A stretch of 64,000 nucleotides of DNA, taken from assembly GCA_902779675.1 (NCBI GenBank), contig CACZCK010000003.1, positions 199,259 through 263,258 of the forward strand. Direction: 5' to 3'. The first letter of the stretch is position 1. Each line of letters begins with the position of its first letter. Shown here in pieces: positions 9,016-19,604 of this stretch. The translations under genes were made by a program, and so were the position numbers. Source of the DNA: an uncultured Coriobacteriaceae bacterium (GTDB lineage: Bacteria > Actinomycetota > Coriobacteriia > Coriobacteriales > Atopobiaceae). Under the pieces are notes generated by a model. The model saw only the letters and a program-made list of their open reading frames with translations. It was not told the DNA's origin and searched no databases.

Positions 9016-10254
9016 ATGCTCAGGCGTCTTCGCAGAAAGTTCATCGTCATCGTCATGGTGCTCGTTGGTACGGTGCTGGCAGCCGTCCTCTGTACGACCT
9101 ACCTGTCGACCGTGAGGGCCCACGAGCGCATGATCGAGAGCGCGCTGGCACACAGCCTCGGCAATGGCCTCGACGTGCGCCCCGTCATGGGCGAGCGCCG
9201 CCCCATTGACGACGACGGGATGGGCCAGATGCTCGGCCTGCTCGTCGAGACCGATGGCGAGGGCGTCGTGCTCGAAGTCAGCGACGCACCGGTCGTCATT
9301 GACCCGTCTGCCCTCAACGGCGTCATCTCCAAGGTCATGGCCGACGGCGAACTGTCCGGTCGCGACCGCAACCTGCATCTCGCCTGGGAGGCCTCCTACG
9401 TCGATGACGGGGTCTGGCACGTCGCCATCGTCGACACCGCCTCCTCCGACGCCGTGATCAGGCAGCAGGCCGTAAGGAGCGTGCAGATCGTCTGTCTGGC
9501 ACTCCTGGCCCTGTTCGCTATCACCTGGTGGCTATCGGGATGGGCCTTGCGCCCCGTCGAGGAGGCATGGGAGCAGCAGCGTCGCTTTGTGGCCGATGCC
9601 TCACACGAGCTCAAGACACCCCTCTCGGTCATCATCGCCAACAGCCAGATCCTCGAGGGCCACGAGGGCGTCAGCGAGGACGCGCGGCGTTGGGTGGCCA
9701 ACACCAGCGAGGAGGCCGAGCACATGAAGGCCCTCGTCGGCGACCTCCTCCAACTCGCCCGGGCAGACGAGTCGTCCGCAGGCGGCGCCGTCGGCGCGAT
9801 GCGTCATGAGGACGTCGACCTGACCGAGATCGTCGAATCCGCGGCGCTCGAGTTCGATGCCGTCGCCTTCGAGCGCGGCTGCATGCTCGAGGCCAATGTG
9901 GCCGAGGGAATTCGCGTAAATGGCGACCCCGAGTGGCTCGAACGCCTCACGCGCATCCTCATCGACAACGCCTGCAAGTATGGTGCGGAGGGGACGAGCG
10001 TAACGGTCACCCTTGCCCGCGAGGGGTCGCACCCCACCCTCTGCGTGCACAACCTGGGCAACCCGATCGACCCCGAGGACCTTCCCCATGTGTTCGAGCG
10101 CTTCTACCGCTCCGACAAGGCGCGCGCTCGTGAGGCGGAGGGCGGCTTTGGGCTGGGACTCGCTATAGCCAAGGGCATCGCTGACGCGCATGGGGGCACC
10201 ATTTCGGTGACGAGCGACGAGACGGCGGGAACCACCTTCAGGGTCACGCTCTGA
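9016..10254 (+). CDS. membrane sensor histidine kinase
   Basis: Partner of the preceding regulator; 412 residues. Membrane segments lie at about 8-30 and 155-177, flanking a roughly 125-residue extracellular sensor region with no recognised domain. The H-box DASHELKTPLS places the phospho-His at H197. The ATPase domain shows LIDNACKYG (N), DPEDLPHVFERFYRSD (F) and GGFGLGLAIAKGI (G2). The arrangement resembles the BaeS/CssS class, but the stimulus cannot be inferred. Confidence 0.95.
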   Translation: MLRRLRRKFIVIVMVLVGTVLAAVLCTTYLSTVRAHERMIESALAHSLGNGLDVRPVMGERRPIDDDGMGQMLGLLVETDGEGVVLEVSDAPVVIDPSALNGVISKVMADGELSGRDRNLHLAWEASYVDDGVWHVAIVDTASSDAVIRQQAVRSVQIVCLALLALFAITWWLSGWALRPVEEAWEQQRRFVADASHELKTPLSVIIANSQILEGHEGVSEDARRWVANTSEEAEHMKALVGDLLQLARADESSAGGAVGAMRHEDVDLTEIVESAALEFDAVAFERGCMLEANVAEGIRVNGDPEWLERLTRILIDNACKYGAEGTSVTVTLAREGSHPTLCVHNLGNPIDPEDLPHVFERFYRSDKARAREAEGGFGLGLAIAKGIADAHGGTISVTSDETAGTTFRVTL

Positions 10255-10285
10255 CGCAGGCTCCGCACGCGTCGGCGCGGTGCCG

Positions 10286-10291
10286 TATACT
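10286..10291 (+). promoter_or_regulatory. possible -10 element for a leaderless dinB transcript
   Basis: TATACT ends only six bases before the dinB ATG at 10298 and no Shine-Dalgarno sequence lies between. If used, transcription would begin at or next to the start codon. No convincing -35 hexamer is seen. Confidence 0.35.
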
Positions 10292-10297
10292 GCACCC

Positions 10298-11563
10298 ATG
10301 CAGCAGAGCGGAAGCGACATACCCTGGACCGGGAGGGCCGTCGGGCTCATGGACCTCGACGCCTTCTTTGCGTCGGTCGAGCAGCTCGACCATCCCGAAT
10401 GGCGTGGCAAGCCCGTGATCGTCGGAGGCTCGCCTGAGCGTCGCGGCGTGGTCTCCACAGCCTCATACGAAGCCCGCACCTATGGCGTGCACTCGGCCAT
10501 GCCCTCTTGGCAGGCCGCCCGCCTCTGCCCGCAGGCCATCTGGACGCACGGACACTACGCGCGCTACCGCGAACTGTCCGATAAGGTGATGGCCATCGTC
10601 CGTGACGAGACGCCCCGCGTCGAGCAGGTCTCGATCGACGAGGCGTTCTTCGACGTCTCGCCCGGCCGCTACTCACGCGAGAGTCCCATCGTCATCTGCC
10701 AGCGCATCCAGCATCGCGTCTCGCAGCTTGGCGTCACCTGCTCTATTGGGCTGGGGGTCAACAAGACCGTCGCCAAGATCGCCTCCGAGCGCCAGAAGCC
10801 ACGCGGGCTCACGGTGGTGCTTCCGGGCACCGAGGCGGCATTTCTGGCTCCCCTGCCCGTGCGCGTGATGAGCGGCATCGGCAAGGCCAGCGAGTCGCGC
10901 CTGTCGGAGATCGGCATCCACACCCTCGGCCAGCTCGCCCAGCAGGACCCCGAGCGCATGAAGTCCGTCTTTGGGGTATCGGGGCCGCGCATGGTGCTGC
11001 GCGCGTCAGGCCGCGAGGAGTCCACGGTGCGTCGCATCGACGAGCATGACGAGGTGAAGTCGGTTTCCAACGAGCGCACCTTCGCGCACGACCTTGTCAC
11101 GCGCGACCAGCTCGAGGCCGCCATCGACCATGTGAGCGCGCTGACGGGCAGCCGCCTGCGCGCCAAGGGACTCAAGGGGTCGCAGGTGACCCTCAAGCTC
11201 AAGTTCGACATACACCACACCCACACCGCGCAGTGCCAGCTGGCCGAGCCAACCGACGACGAGCACGTCTTTGGCGCCGTTGCCCGCGGCCTACTCGACG
11301 GCCTGTGGCGCGAGGGGACGGGCGTACGCCTCGTCGGTGTGGGCATCAGCGGATTCGATGGTGCCAGGCCACGCCAGATGGGGCTCTTCGACCAAACCGA
11401 GGCATCGAAGCCAGAGCAGCCCACCCGCGACCTGCGCGCCCTCTCTGTGGCCACCGACGACATCCGACGTCGGTTTGGCAACGACGCCCTCAGCTACGGG
11501 CGGGAGCTCCGCTTCCGCGACGCGGAGTCCGACACCGAGGCCATGGACCGCAGAGAAGACTGA
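10298..11563 (+). CDS. dinB: DNA polymerase IV (Y-family translesion polymerase)
   Basis: Error-prone polymerase that copies past damaged bases. 421 residues. Catalytic carboxylates are in LMDLDAFFASVEQ and in VSIDEAFFDV; palm, fingers (VVSTASYEARTYGV) and thumb helix-hairpin-helix (MSGIGKASESRLSEIGI) follow in order, then the little-finger domain. The tail contains QMGLFD, which fits a beta-clamp-binding motif. No ribosome-binding site is visible before ATG 10298; an in-frame GTG at 10280 is the alternative. Convergent with rsfS. Confidence 0.95.
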   Translation: MQQSGSDIPWTGRAVGLMDLDAFFASVEQLDHPEWRGKPVIVGGSPERRGVVSTASYEARTYGVHSAMPSWQAARLCPQAIWTHGHYARYRELSDKVMAIVRDETPRVEQVSIDEAFFDVSPGRYSRESPIVICQRIQHRVSQLGVTCSIGLGVNKTVAKIASERQKPRGLTVVLPGTEAAFLAPLPVRVMSGIGKASESRLSEIGIHTLGQLAQQDPERMKSVFGVSGPRMVLRASGREESTVRRIDEHDEVKSVSNERTFAHDLVTRDQLEAAIDHVSALTGSRLRAKGLKGSQVTLKLKFDIHHTHTAQCQLAEPTDDEHVFGAVARGLLDGLWREGTGVRLVGVGISGFDGARPRQMGLFDQTEASKPEQPTRDLRALSVATDDIRRRFGNDALSYGRELRFRDAESDTEAMDRRED

Positions 11564-11575
11564 CCGGCATGAGTC

Positions 11576-11603
11576 GGGGCCCGACGCCAGCGACGGGCCC
11601 CTT
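11576..11603. terminator. hairpin between convergent dinB and rsfS
   Basis: GGGGCCCG, 10-base loop, CGGGCCCC, then TT on the plus strand. Eight perfect GC-rich pairs lie between the two stop codons; it could stop both transcripts, though the T-run is short. Confidence 0.5.
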
Positions 11604-11627
11604 CCGATCGATTGTGCGTATGGCGGG

Positions 11628-12047
11628 CTAGGCCTCGGGCATGTCCTCGAAGACCTCGCCCTCGGTGAGCCACTGCTCCTGCGGCGTCGCACCCTCGAGG
11701 TCGAGAGCCACGTGCGGCGCGTCTCCCCAGAGACGCTCCAGACGGTAGAACTCTCGTGACTCCTCGCGGAACACGTGAAGCACCACGGCGCCGTAGTCGA
11801 CGAGCACCCAGGTGGAACCAGCGCGCCCCTCCACCGAGATCGGCTTCTCGCCGCAATTGATGCGCACCTTCTCGCGCACCTCCTCGACGACGGCGTCCAT
11901 CATCGGGTTGTTTGCGACCGTGCAGATGAGGAAATAGTCGCACACGTCCGACTTGTCCGTGAGGTCGAGCAGAAGGATGTCGGTGGCCTTCTTGTCGTCT
12001 GCCGCGGTCGCGGCGATCTTTGCCAGTTCGAGAGGCGTCACTGCCAT
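11628..12047 (-). CDS. rsfS: ribosomal silencing factor RsfS
   Basis: Binds ribosomal protein L14 and blocks subunit joining when nutrients are scarce. 139 residues. Family core: DILLLDLTDKSDVCDYFLI, then ANNPMMDAVVEEV, GSTWVLVDYGAVVLHVF and FYRLERLWGDAP. ATG at 12047 follows GAGGAG. It is the last gene of the obgE-proB-nadD-yqeK-rsfS run, the common bacterial nadD-yqeK-rsfS arrangement. Confidence 0.96.
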   Translation of the reverse strand: MAVTPLELAKIAATAADDKKATDILLLDLTDKSDVCDYFLICTVANNPMMDAVVEEVREKVRINCGEKPISVEGRAGSTWVLVDYGAVVLHVFREESREFYRLERLWGDAPHVALDLEGATPQEQWLTEGEVFEDMPEA

Positions 12048-12098
12048 ATGGTCTCCTCGCTTTCGCCCGCGCGCACCCAGCGGTGTTATGCGGGCATT

Positions 12099-12761
12099 CT
12101 ACCGTTGCGCCCTGCGCTGCAGGGCAATCTCATTGTATATGTCCAGCGTCCCCGGGTAGAGGTAGCGCTCGGTCTCGATGACATACGAGACGCCGTGATA
12201 GAACGACGTCCAATACACGTCCTCGAGCGGTGCCCGCCCGTCGACCATCGTGCGCGTCTCGCGTATGGCGGGCACGTCGCGCCGAAGGGGCTCGATGCCA
12301 TCTGCCACGAACACCACCATGTCGAGCGGACTCATATGGGCATGGCCGATGGTGTGGCGCGCGATGGCCTGCCACACGGCAGCAGGAAGCTCCGGATAGC
12401 GTTCGGGCAGGTGGATTGCCGCCGTCATGCCATGGAGCAGCGGCTGCACCAGCCGCAGGTCCACACCCAGGTCGATGCCCAAGTCGCGCGCCAGGCCCAT
12501 CTGCCCCTCCGCGTCGAGGACCTTGTCCCAGTCGTGCAGGATGCCCGCGACGCGCGCCTGCAGGGGGTCCACCCCATAGGCCAGCGCCATCTGCTCGACC
12601 GTGTGTGCCACCGAGAGCGAATGGCGGTAACGCCCTGGCTTTGCGACCTCCATGTGCCGCCGTAGATCATTCTCGAGACGATTCACGAGGGCGGCTGAAT
12701 CTTGGTCGTAGGTGGGTTCGCCCACCTGGAGCGACCACCCTCCCCTTTCGTCGTATGCCAT
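12099..12761 (-). CDS. yqeK: HD-domain Ap4A hydrolase, YqeK family
   Basis: Bis(5'-nucleosyl)-tetraphosphatase (symmetrical) of the YqeK type, which splits Ap4A into two ADP. 220 residues. Metal-binding HD-domain residues are seen in RYRHSLSVAHTVEQM, GILHDWDK and AIARHTIGHAHMSPLD. The start overlaps the nadD stop (TGATG at 12763-12759), so translation is coupled; a GTG directly upstream is the alternative. The family assignment rests on the HD pattern and the conserved nadD-yqeK-rsfS context. Confidence 0.92.
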   Translation of the reverse strand: MAYDERGGWSLQVGEPTYDQDSAALVNRLENDLRRHMEVAKPGRYRHSLSVAHTVEQMALAYGVDPLQARVAGILHDWDKVLDAEGQMGLARDLGIDLGVDLRLVQPLLHGMTAAIHLPERYPELPAAVWQAIARHTIGHAHMSPLDMVVFVADGIEPLRRDVPAIRETRTMVDGRAPLEDVYWTSFYHGVSYVIETERYLYPGTLDIYNEIALQRRAQR

Positions 12762-13483
12762 CACAGCCCCCTGCCCTGCCCGTAGCGGCCGCCATGGGCC
12801 CCATAGAGCTCGTGCTTGTGGATGTATCCCGTCACCACGTCGGGCGTCAGGTAGCGCAGGCTCTGGCCCGCCGAAACGCGCTCGCGCAGGTAGCTCGACG
12901 AGATGGCCAGCGCCGGTATCTCAAGGTAGGTCACGTCAAACTCGCAGGACGCCTCGGCGAAGGCCCTGCGGGCGCTCTCGAGATCATAGCCCGGCCTCGT
13001 GGCGCCGACGAGGTGTGCCAGGCGTGCGATTGTGCCAGCATCGCGCCACGTCACCACCTCGGCGATTGCGTCGGCTCCGGTGATGAAGTAGAACTCGACG
13101 TTATTCGGGTAGATCTCGCGCAGGCGCGTGAGGGTCTCGGCGGTGTAGGTGATGCCCGCGCGGTCCACCTCGAACCGACTCGCCGTGAAGTGAGGGTTGT
13201 CGGACGTGGCGAGCAACGTCATGGCATAGCGATCCTCGCCCGCACTCACCTGCTTGTCCTGCTTGAACGCCGGGCTGCCGGCCGGCATGAACACCACCAC
13301 GTCGAGACCGAGCCTGTCGAAGGCGGCCTCCGCCGCCACGAGGTGACCGTTGTGGATGGGGTCGAACGTGCCGCCCATGATGCCCAGCCGGTACGTGCGG
13401 GACGGGTCCTGGCCCAACGCGGGCAGGTCACCCCGCACGGCCGTTGCGACACCCACGTGCGGATCCAGCGCATCGTTAGCCAT
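12761..13483 (-). CDS. nadD: nicotinate-nucleotide adenylyltransferase
   Basis: Joins nicotinate mononucleotide and ATP to deamido-NAD in NAD synthesis. Rossmann-type nucleotidyltransferase: RLGIMGGTFDPIHNGHL (HxGH) near residue 35 and ISSSYLRERV (ISSTxxR type) near the end. 240 residues from ATG 13483, which has GAGGGGAG upstream. The first 30 or so residues precede the usual N-terminus. A start at 13519 that overlaps the proB stop (TGATG) is possible and would add 12 more. Confidence 0.95.
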   Translation of the reverse strand: MANDALDPHVGVATAVRGDLPALGQDPSRTYRLGIMGGTFDPIHNGHLVAAEAAFDRLGLDVVVFMPAGSPAFKQDKQVSAGEDRYAMTLLATSDNPHFTASRFEVDRAGITYTAETLTRLREIYPNNVEFYFITGADAIAEVVTWRDAGTIARLAHLVGATRPGYDLESARRAFAEASCEFDVTYLEIPALAISSSYLRERVSAGQSLRYLTPDVVTGYIHKHELYGAHGGRYGQGRGL

Positions 13484-13518
13484 CGTGCTCCCCTCGCCCC
13501 TGTCGGCACTGCCGCCCA

Positions 13519-14642
13519 TCAGAACACCAGCAGCTCGTCGCGGTGGATGGCGGGCTGGCCATCCTTCTCGGGCATGAACCGCGCAATGACGTCAAGCTTG
13601 AGCCCTCGCACGCGCACCATCTCATCGGACGAATAGCGCACCGTGCCGCGCCCGATGAGCGCGCCTTCGGGCGTGACCACATTCACCACGTCGCCCGCGG
13701 CATAGGTGCCTTCGGTCGCGATCACACCGACGGGCAGCACCGAGGCGCCCCGCTTGACCACTGCGGCACAGGCGCCCTGATCGAGCGTGAGGGTACCCCT
13801 CGGGACCTCGGCAAGGCCGATCCAGAACTTGCGCGGGCTCTCGTGACCCGACCCGTGCGGCGGTGTGAAGCGAGTCCCCACGGCGGCACCGCTCATGACC
13901 TCTGCCAGCACGCCGGGCCTCCTGCCCTTGCAGATGACCGTGGGGATGCCCGCGGCCAGCAGTGCGCGGGCTGCGCGGAGCTTGGTGGCCATCCCACCGG
14001 TGCCCACGGCCGAGCCGGCACCTCCCGCCATGGCCATCACGCGCTCGTCGATGCGCTCAACCTGTGGGATAAGCTTGGCGTCGGGGTTGGTCGACGGGTT
14101 GGCGTCATAGAGGCCGTCGATGTCGGACATGATCACGTATAGGTCGGCGCCGATCAGGGTCGCCACGATGGCACCGAGCATGTCGTTGTCGCCAAAGGCG
14201 AACTCGGCCACCGACACCGTGTCGTTCTCGTTGACCACGGGCACGACACCCAGGTCGAGCAGACGCTCAAGGGTGTTGCGTGCGTTGAGATACCCCTCGC
14301 GGTCGACCACATCGCGCCGCGTGAGCAGCACCTGCCCACAGGCGATGCCCTGCTCCCTCAGCACGGCGGCGTAGACCTCGGTGAGGGCCGCTTGGCCACA
14401 CGCGGCGCATGCCTGAAGGCTGGGCATGTCTGTTGGCCTCGCGGTGAAGCCCAGGCGTTCCATGCCCGCAGCAGCTGCGCCAGACGAGACGATGACCACC
14501 CGCTTGCCCATCCGTCGCAGACCAACCACCTGGTTGCAAAGATCGGCGATGAAGGCCTCGTCGACGGCCCCGCGGTCGTTGACCAGGGTCGAGGACCCGA
14601 TCTTCACCACGACGATGTCGGACTGCCCGGAAAGGTCGGCCA

Positions 14643-14643
<1 letters not shown>
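13519..14643 (-). CDS. proB: glutamate 5-kinase
   Basis: First step of proline synthesis (glutamate to glutamyl-5-phosphate). 374 residues. The amino-acid-kinase domain has VVVKIGSSTLVN, VIVSSGAAAAGMERLG, NENDTVSVAEFAFGDND and GTGGMATKLRAA. The C-terminal PUA domain starts around residue 280. ATG 14643 overlaps the obgE stop (TGATG). The partner proA is not adjacent. Feedback control by proline is known for the family but cannot be read here. Confidence 0.96.
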
Positions 14644-16106
<1,463 letters not shown>

Positions 16107-16123
16107 CTAGCTCCTAGTATGTC

Positions 16124-16153
16124 AAAAAAGGCCCCCGACGGCATCGGGGGCCC
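16124..16153 (-). terminator. Rho-independent terminator after rpmA
   Basis: On the minus strand a GC-rich stem (GGCCCCCGA / TCGGGGGCC with a five-base loop) is followed at once by six T residues. It lies between rpmA and obgE and should reduce or end transcription of rplU-rpmA before obgE. Confidence 0.85.
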
Positions 16154-16177
16154 AGCACATTGCGATGTGGGTGAAGC

Positions 16178-16429
16178 CTACGCCTGCGTGCGCACGTGCA
16201 CGTAGTGCTTCTTGCCCTTCTTGAACTCGACGACGCCGTCGGCGAGGGCGAACAGGGTGTCGTCCTTGCCACGACCGACGTTCTCGCCCGGGGTGATGTG
16301 CGTGCCGCGCTGACGGACGATGATCTGACCGGTCTTGATGGCCTGGCCACCATAAATCTTGACGCCGAGACGCTGAGCGTGCGAATCGCGGCCGTTACGC
16401 GAGGAGCCGAGGCCTTTCTTATGAGCCAT
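16178..16429 (-). CDS. rpmA: 50S ribosomal protein L27
   Basis: 83 residues starting [20 protein letters not shown], the diagnostic L27 N-terminus that reaches the peptidyl-transferase centre. There is no firmicute-type cleavable N-terminal extension. It lies 45 bases downstream of rplU and is followed by a strong terminator. Confidence 0.98.
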   Translation of the reverse strand: MAHKKGLGSSRNGRDSHAQRLGVKIYGGQAIKTGQIIVRQRGTHITPGENVGRGKDDTLFALADGVVEFKKGKKHYVHVRTQA

Positions 16430-16474
16430 CTCTCTACCTGCCTATCTCTCAGTAGTGGTTCTTAGTGAGTCGAG

Positions 16475-16783
16475 CTACGCGGGAATCTCGACGACCTGAA
16501 GCTTGGTCAGGTTCTGACGATGACCCTTAGTGCGGTGATAGCGCTTGCGCTTCTTGAACTTGAAGACGAGCTGCTTCTTGCCCTTGAACTGCTCGACGAC
16601 CTCGGCGGTGACCTTCTTGCCAGCGAGGGTGGCAGCGTCAACGACCGTGTTCTCGCCGTCGTTCAGCATGAGAACGTCCAGCTCGACCTTGTCGCCAGGC
16701 TGCGCGTCGAGCTTCTCGACGTCGATGACGTCGCCCTTGGCAACCTTATACTGCTTGCCACCAGTAGAAACGATTGCGTACAT
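16475..16783 (-). CDS. rplU: 50S ribosomal protein L21
   Basis: 102 residues: MYAIVSTGGKQYKVAKGD at the start, and KFKKRKRYHRTKGHRQNLT near the end. ATG 16783 follows AAGGG. A good promoter lies about 40 bases upstream, so rplU-rpmA has its own start of transcription within a long minus-strand gene run. Confidence 0.98.
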   Translation of the reverse strand: MYAIVSTGGKQYKVAKGDVIDVEKLDAQPGDKVELDVLMLNDGENTVVDAATLAGKKVTAEVVEQFKGKKQLVFKFKKRKRYHRTKGHRQNLTKLQVVEIPA

Positions 16784-16824
16784 GTCCAAACCCTTCATTG
16801 CTGATGTTAGTGCAACAGTCATTT

Positions 16825-16853
16825 ATCTTACTCGCAGCTTCTTGCTCGGTCAA
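16825..16853 (-). promoter_or_regulatory. sigma-A-type promoter of rplU-rpmA
   Basis: On the minus strand TTGACC (-35, 16853-16848), 17 bases, TAAGAT (-10, 16830-16825). Near-consensus hexamers with optimal spacing, 42 bases before the rplU ATG. Confidence 0.75.
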
Positions 16854-16966
16854 CGCAAAATGACGTGTTCAGGGCAAAAAACCGCCTTAGTGAGGATACC
16901 GTCACCCACAAGATGTGGGAGGTGCAACGCCGCCCTCCACAAGACAAGCAGAATCACAGGACAAGG

Positions 16967-17725
16967 CTACGCGAGCAGTCCCTCGTCGAGCGCCTCCACC
17001 AAACGACCCTCCTCGTCCTCATGCCACTGCCCACAGCGCAGCACGCGCATCGAATCGAGCGTCGCGCACTCGAGCGCGCTGGTGGCAAAGGCCGCCTCCA
17101 GAAGCACCGCAGGCCTCAGCGCCCCGAGGTTCGACGAGCGGGTCTTGAGACCGAGCGCGATGGCGGCCATGCCGTCCTGCGACCCGAGGTCTTGCGCCTC
17201 CCACGACACCAGAGTGTTTCCAAGCCCGATGGTGCGGGGCTTGTCGCCGCGCATGAAGTCGATAGACCCGCGGGCCACCAGAGCTTCGAGGGCCTCGTCG
17301 AGCGCCTGCGCGCAGAACCCGGAGCCATCTCCCAAAAGGCGGACCTTCCACTCGGATCGCGTGAGCCATGCCTCCAGGGCGGGCAGACGACCACCCACAT
17401 AGGCGGCCTCGACGGGCGCCATTGCGCTCGGCGTCGAGTCTGCGAGGCGGCCGAGAGCCTCCTGCGCGTCTACCCGCTCCGTGAGGTAGAGGTCGTAGTA
17501 CTCGCAGGTCGAAGCGGCACCCACGGGCAGTGCCTGTGAGAACTGCACCCGCATGCGCCGCGCGAACCCGTTGCCCACCGAGAACGGTAGGGCCGCCCTG
17601 CGCACCGAACGCTCGATGGTGTTGATGACCTCAAGGTGTCCGAGGTACGCCAGCCTCCCGTCCTTGCCAAAGCGCACGCGCAGTCTGTTGAGGTCGGGCT
17701 TGCCGATCGGTGGGCTACCCGCCAT
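16967..17725 (-). CDS. radical-SAM-linked protein (TIGR03936/DUF2344 family)
   Basis: 252 residues beginning LNRLRVRFGKDGRLAYLGHL, with the family pattern FSVGNGFARRMRVQFSQALP. Proteins of this family are encoded beside, or fused to, a radical SAM protein and often next to rplU; their biochemical role is not established. ATG 17725 (AGGTGA upstream) lies inside the end of the radical SAM gene, giving an 11-base overlap and coupled translation. No metal-binding cluster is visible, so it is probably an accessory or substrate-recognition subunit. Confidence 0.85.
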   Translation of the reverse strand: MAGSPPIGKPDLNRLRVRFGKDGRLAYLGHLEVINTIERSVRRAALPFSVGNGFARRMRVQFSQALPVGAASTCEYYDLYLTERVDAQEALGRLADSTPSAMAPVEAAYVGGRLPALEAWLTRSEWKVRLLGDGSGFCAQALDEALEALVARGSIDFMRGDKPRTIGLGNTLVSWEAQDLGSQDGMAAIALGLKTRSSNLGALRPAVLLEAAFATSALECATLDSMRVLRCGQWHEDEEGRLVEALDEGLLA

Positions 17726-19604
17726 GGCGATCACCTGCAATCACATTGGAGACGCCGAGCGTGGGGCACACGCCACAGCCCGTGCAGCTGGTCATGGTGC
17801 AGTCGGGGGTGGTGACGCCCTCCATGGCGCGACGCCACTCGCGCTGCAGGAAACCCTTGTTCACGCCTGGCGAGGTGTGCTCCCACGGCAGGCGTGCGTC
17901 GAGCGGGAAGGTCTCGGCAGCCGCCTCCTCGAGGTCCACCCCCACGGCACGCCCGGCCTCGAGCCAGACGTCGTAGTGGAACTGGTCGCTCCATGCGTCA
18001 AAGCGGCAGCCGCGCCGCCATGCCTCCAGCACGACGTCGAAGCCCTTGCGGCCCATCTTGGAGAGCGCCCCCTCGATGACCGATACGTCGGAGTCGTGGT
18101 ATGAGACATGGATGTCGCGGTCGTCGCACGACTGCAACAGCAGCTGTTGCCGGCGCCTGACCTCGTCGCGCTCGAGCTGTCCGACCCACTGGAAGGGCGT
18201 GAAGCACTTGGGCACGAAGACGGCGACCGAAATTGACACGGTCACGCCGCTCTTCCCCCTCCGCGGACGTCCGCATACCTCGCGTCCGATCTGCAGGACG
18301 CGCTTGGCGGCGTTGGCGATGGCCACCACGTCCTCGTCCGTCTCGGTGGGCAGTCCCATCATGAAGTACAGCTTCATGCGCCGCCACCCGTTCTCGAAGG
18401 CGTTGCGCGCGGCCCTCTCGAGGTCCTCGTCGGTCACGTTCTTGTTGATCACGTCGCGCAGGCGCTGGGTGCCCGCCTCGGGAGCGAAGGTGAGGCCTCC
18501 CTTGCGCGATCCCGAGACCGCGCTGGCCATGTCGACGCCAAACGAGTCGAGACGCTGCGAGGGAATGGACACGCGCACGCCGGTGTCGCGGGTCCGTTCG
18601 TTAAGCTCGCGCAAGATCAGCTCGCACTGGGAGTGGTCGGTCGTCGAGAGCGACGAGAGCGAGCACTCGTCGTAGCCCGAGGACGCCAGCCCCTCCTGCA
18701 CCGCCTCGATCACTTGCTCTGCGGGACGCTCGCGCACGGGACGGTAGGTCATTCCGGCCTGGCAGAAGCGGCAGCCGCGCGCGCATCCGCGCAGGACCTC
18801 GATGGCAAAGCGGTCCTGTACGATGCCCATGTAGGGCACCATGCGCTGCGCCACCGGCTCGCTGGCGGCGAGGTCTGGGATGCAGCGCTTGTAGACCACC
18901 TCGGGAGCTCCCGTGCCCTCGCGCGGCACCGCGTAGCCCCACCGCGTGGAGGTCTCGTCGGTCACTATGTCGTACAGCGCCGGCACGTAGATGCTCTCCA
19001 CCTGTGCCAGACGCAGCAGGATCTGTTCGCGATTGAGGCCCTCCGCGCGCGCGTCGCGCACGCAGCGCGCCACGTCGACGATCTCCTCCTCGCCATCGCC
19101 CAGAAGCACCGCATCGAACATGGGACACAACGGTTCGCAGTTCCAGGCCGAGGGACCTCCCGCAATGACCAGAGGGTCGTCCTCGTCGCGGTCCTGGGCT
19201 CGGATGGGAATGCCGGCGAGGTCGAGCGTCTCCACGACGTTGGAGGCCACCAGCTCGTGCGCCAGGGTGAACCCGACGATGTCGAAGGACGCCACTGGCG
19301 ACGACGTCTCGAGCGAGAGCAGGGGCACGCCCCGCTCGCGCATGAGGCTCGACATGTCGACCCATGGCAGGTACGCGCGCTCGCAGGAGATGCCCTCCGC
19401 CTTGTTCAGCTCGTTGTAGAGGATCGCGATGCCGAGATTGGGCTGTCCGACCTCATAGGTATCGGCATAGATCATGCACACGTGGAAGGGACCGTCCTGC
19501 TCCTCGTGGGCACCCCATTCGTGGTCGAGATACCGGGCGGGATGAGTCACCTTGCCCAGGAGCGGCTCGATCTGCCAGAAGCGGTCCTCGCGTCTCATCC
19601 TCAT
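17715..19604 (-). CDS. B12-binding-type radical SAM protein (TIGR03960 family)
   Basis: 629 residues. An N-terminal cobalamin-binding-like region (about 1-220; MIYADTYEVGQPNLGIAILY, GGPSAWNCEPL) is followed by the radical SAM core with the 4Fe-4S motif in RGCARGCRFCQAGMTYRPVR. The C-terminus has a further Cys cluster, CTMTSCTGCGVCP, which could hold an extra cluster. It overlaps the upstream gene by four bases (ATGA at 19604-19601) and the downstream TIGR03936 gene by 11. The substrate is unknown; the pair is widespread in anaerobes near rplU. Confidence 0.88.
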   Translation of the reverse strand: MRMRREDRFWQIEPLLGKVTHPARYLDHEWGAHEEQDGPFHVCMIYADTYEVGQPNLGIAILYNELNKAEGISCERAYLPWVDMSSLMRERGVPLLSLETSSPVASFDIVGFTLAHELVASNVVETLDLAGIPIRAQDRDEDDPLVIAGGPSAWNCEPLCPMFDAVLLGDGEEEIVDVARCVRDARAEGLNREQILLRLAQVESIYVPALYDIVTDETSTRWGYAVPREGTGAPEVVYKRCIPDLAASEPVAQRMVPYMGIVQDRFAIEVLRGCARGCRFCQAGMTYRPVRERPAEQVIEAVQEGLASSGYDECSLSSLSTTDHSQCELILRELNERTRDTGVRVSIPSQRLDSFGVDMASAVSGSRKGGLTFAPEAGTQRLRDVINKNVTDEDLERAARNAFENGWRRMKLYFMMGLPTETDEDVVAIANAAKRVLQIGREVCGRPRRGKSGVTVSISVAVFVPKCFTPFQWVGQLERDEVRRRQQLLLQSCDDRDIHVSYHDSDVSVIEGALSKMGRKGFDVVLEAWRRGCRFDAWSDQFHYDVWLEAGRAVGVDLEEAAAETFPLDARLPWEHTSPGVNKGFLQREWRRAMEGVTTPDCTMTSCTGCGVCPTLGVSNVIAGDRHGG

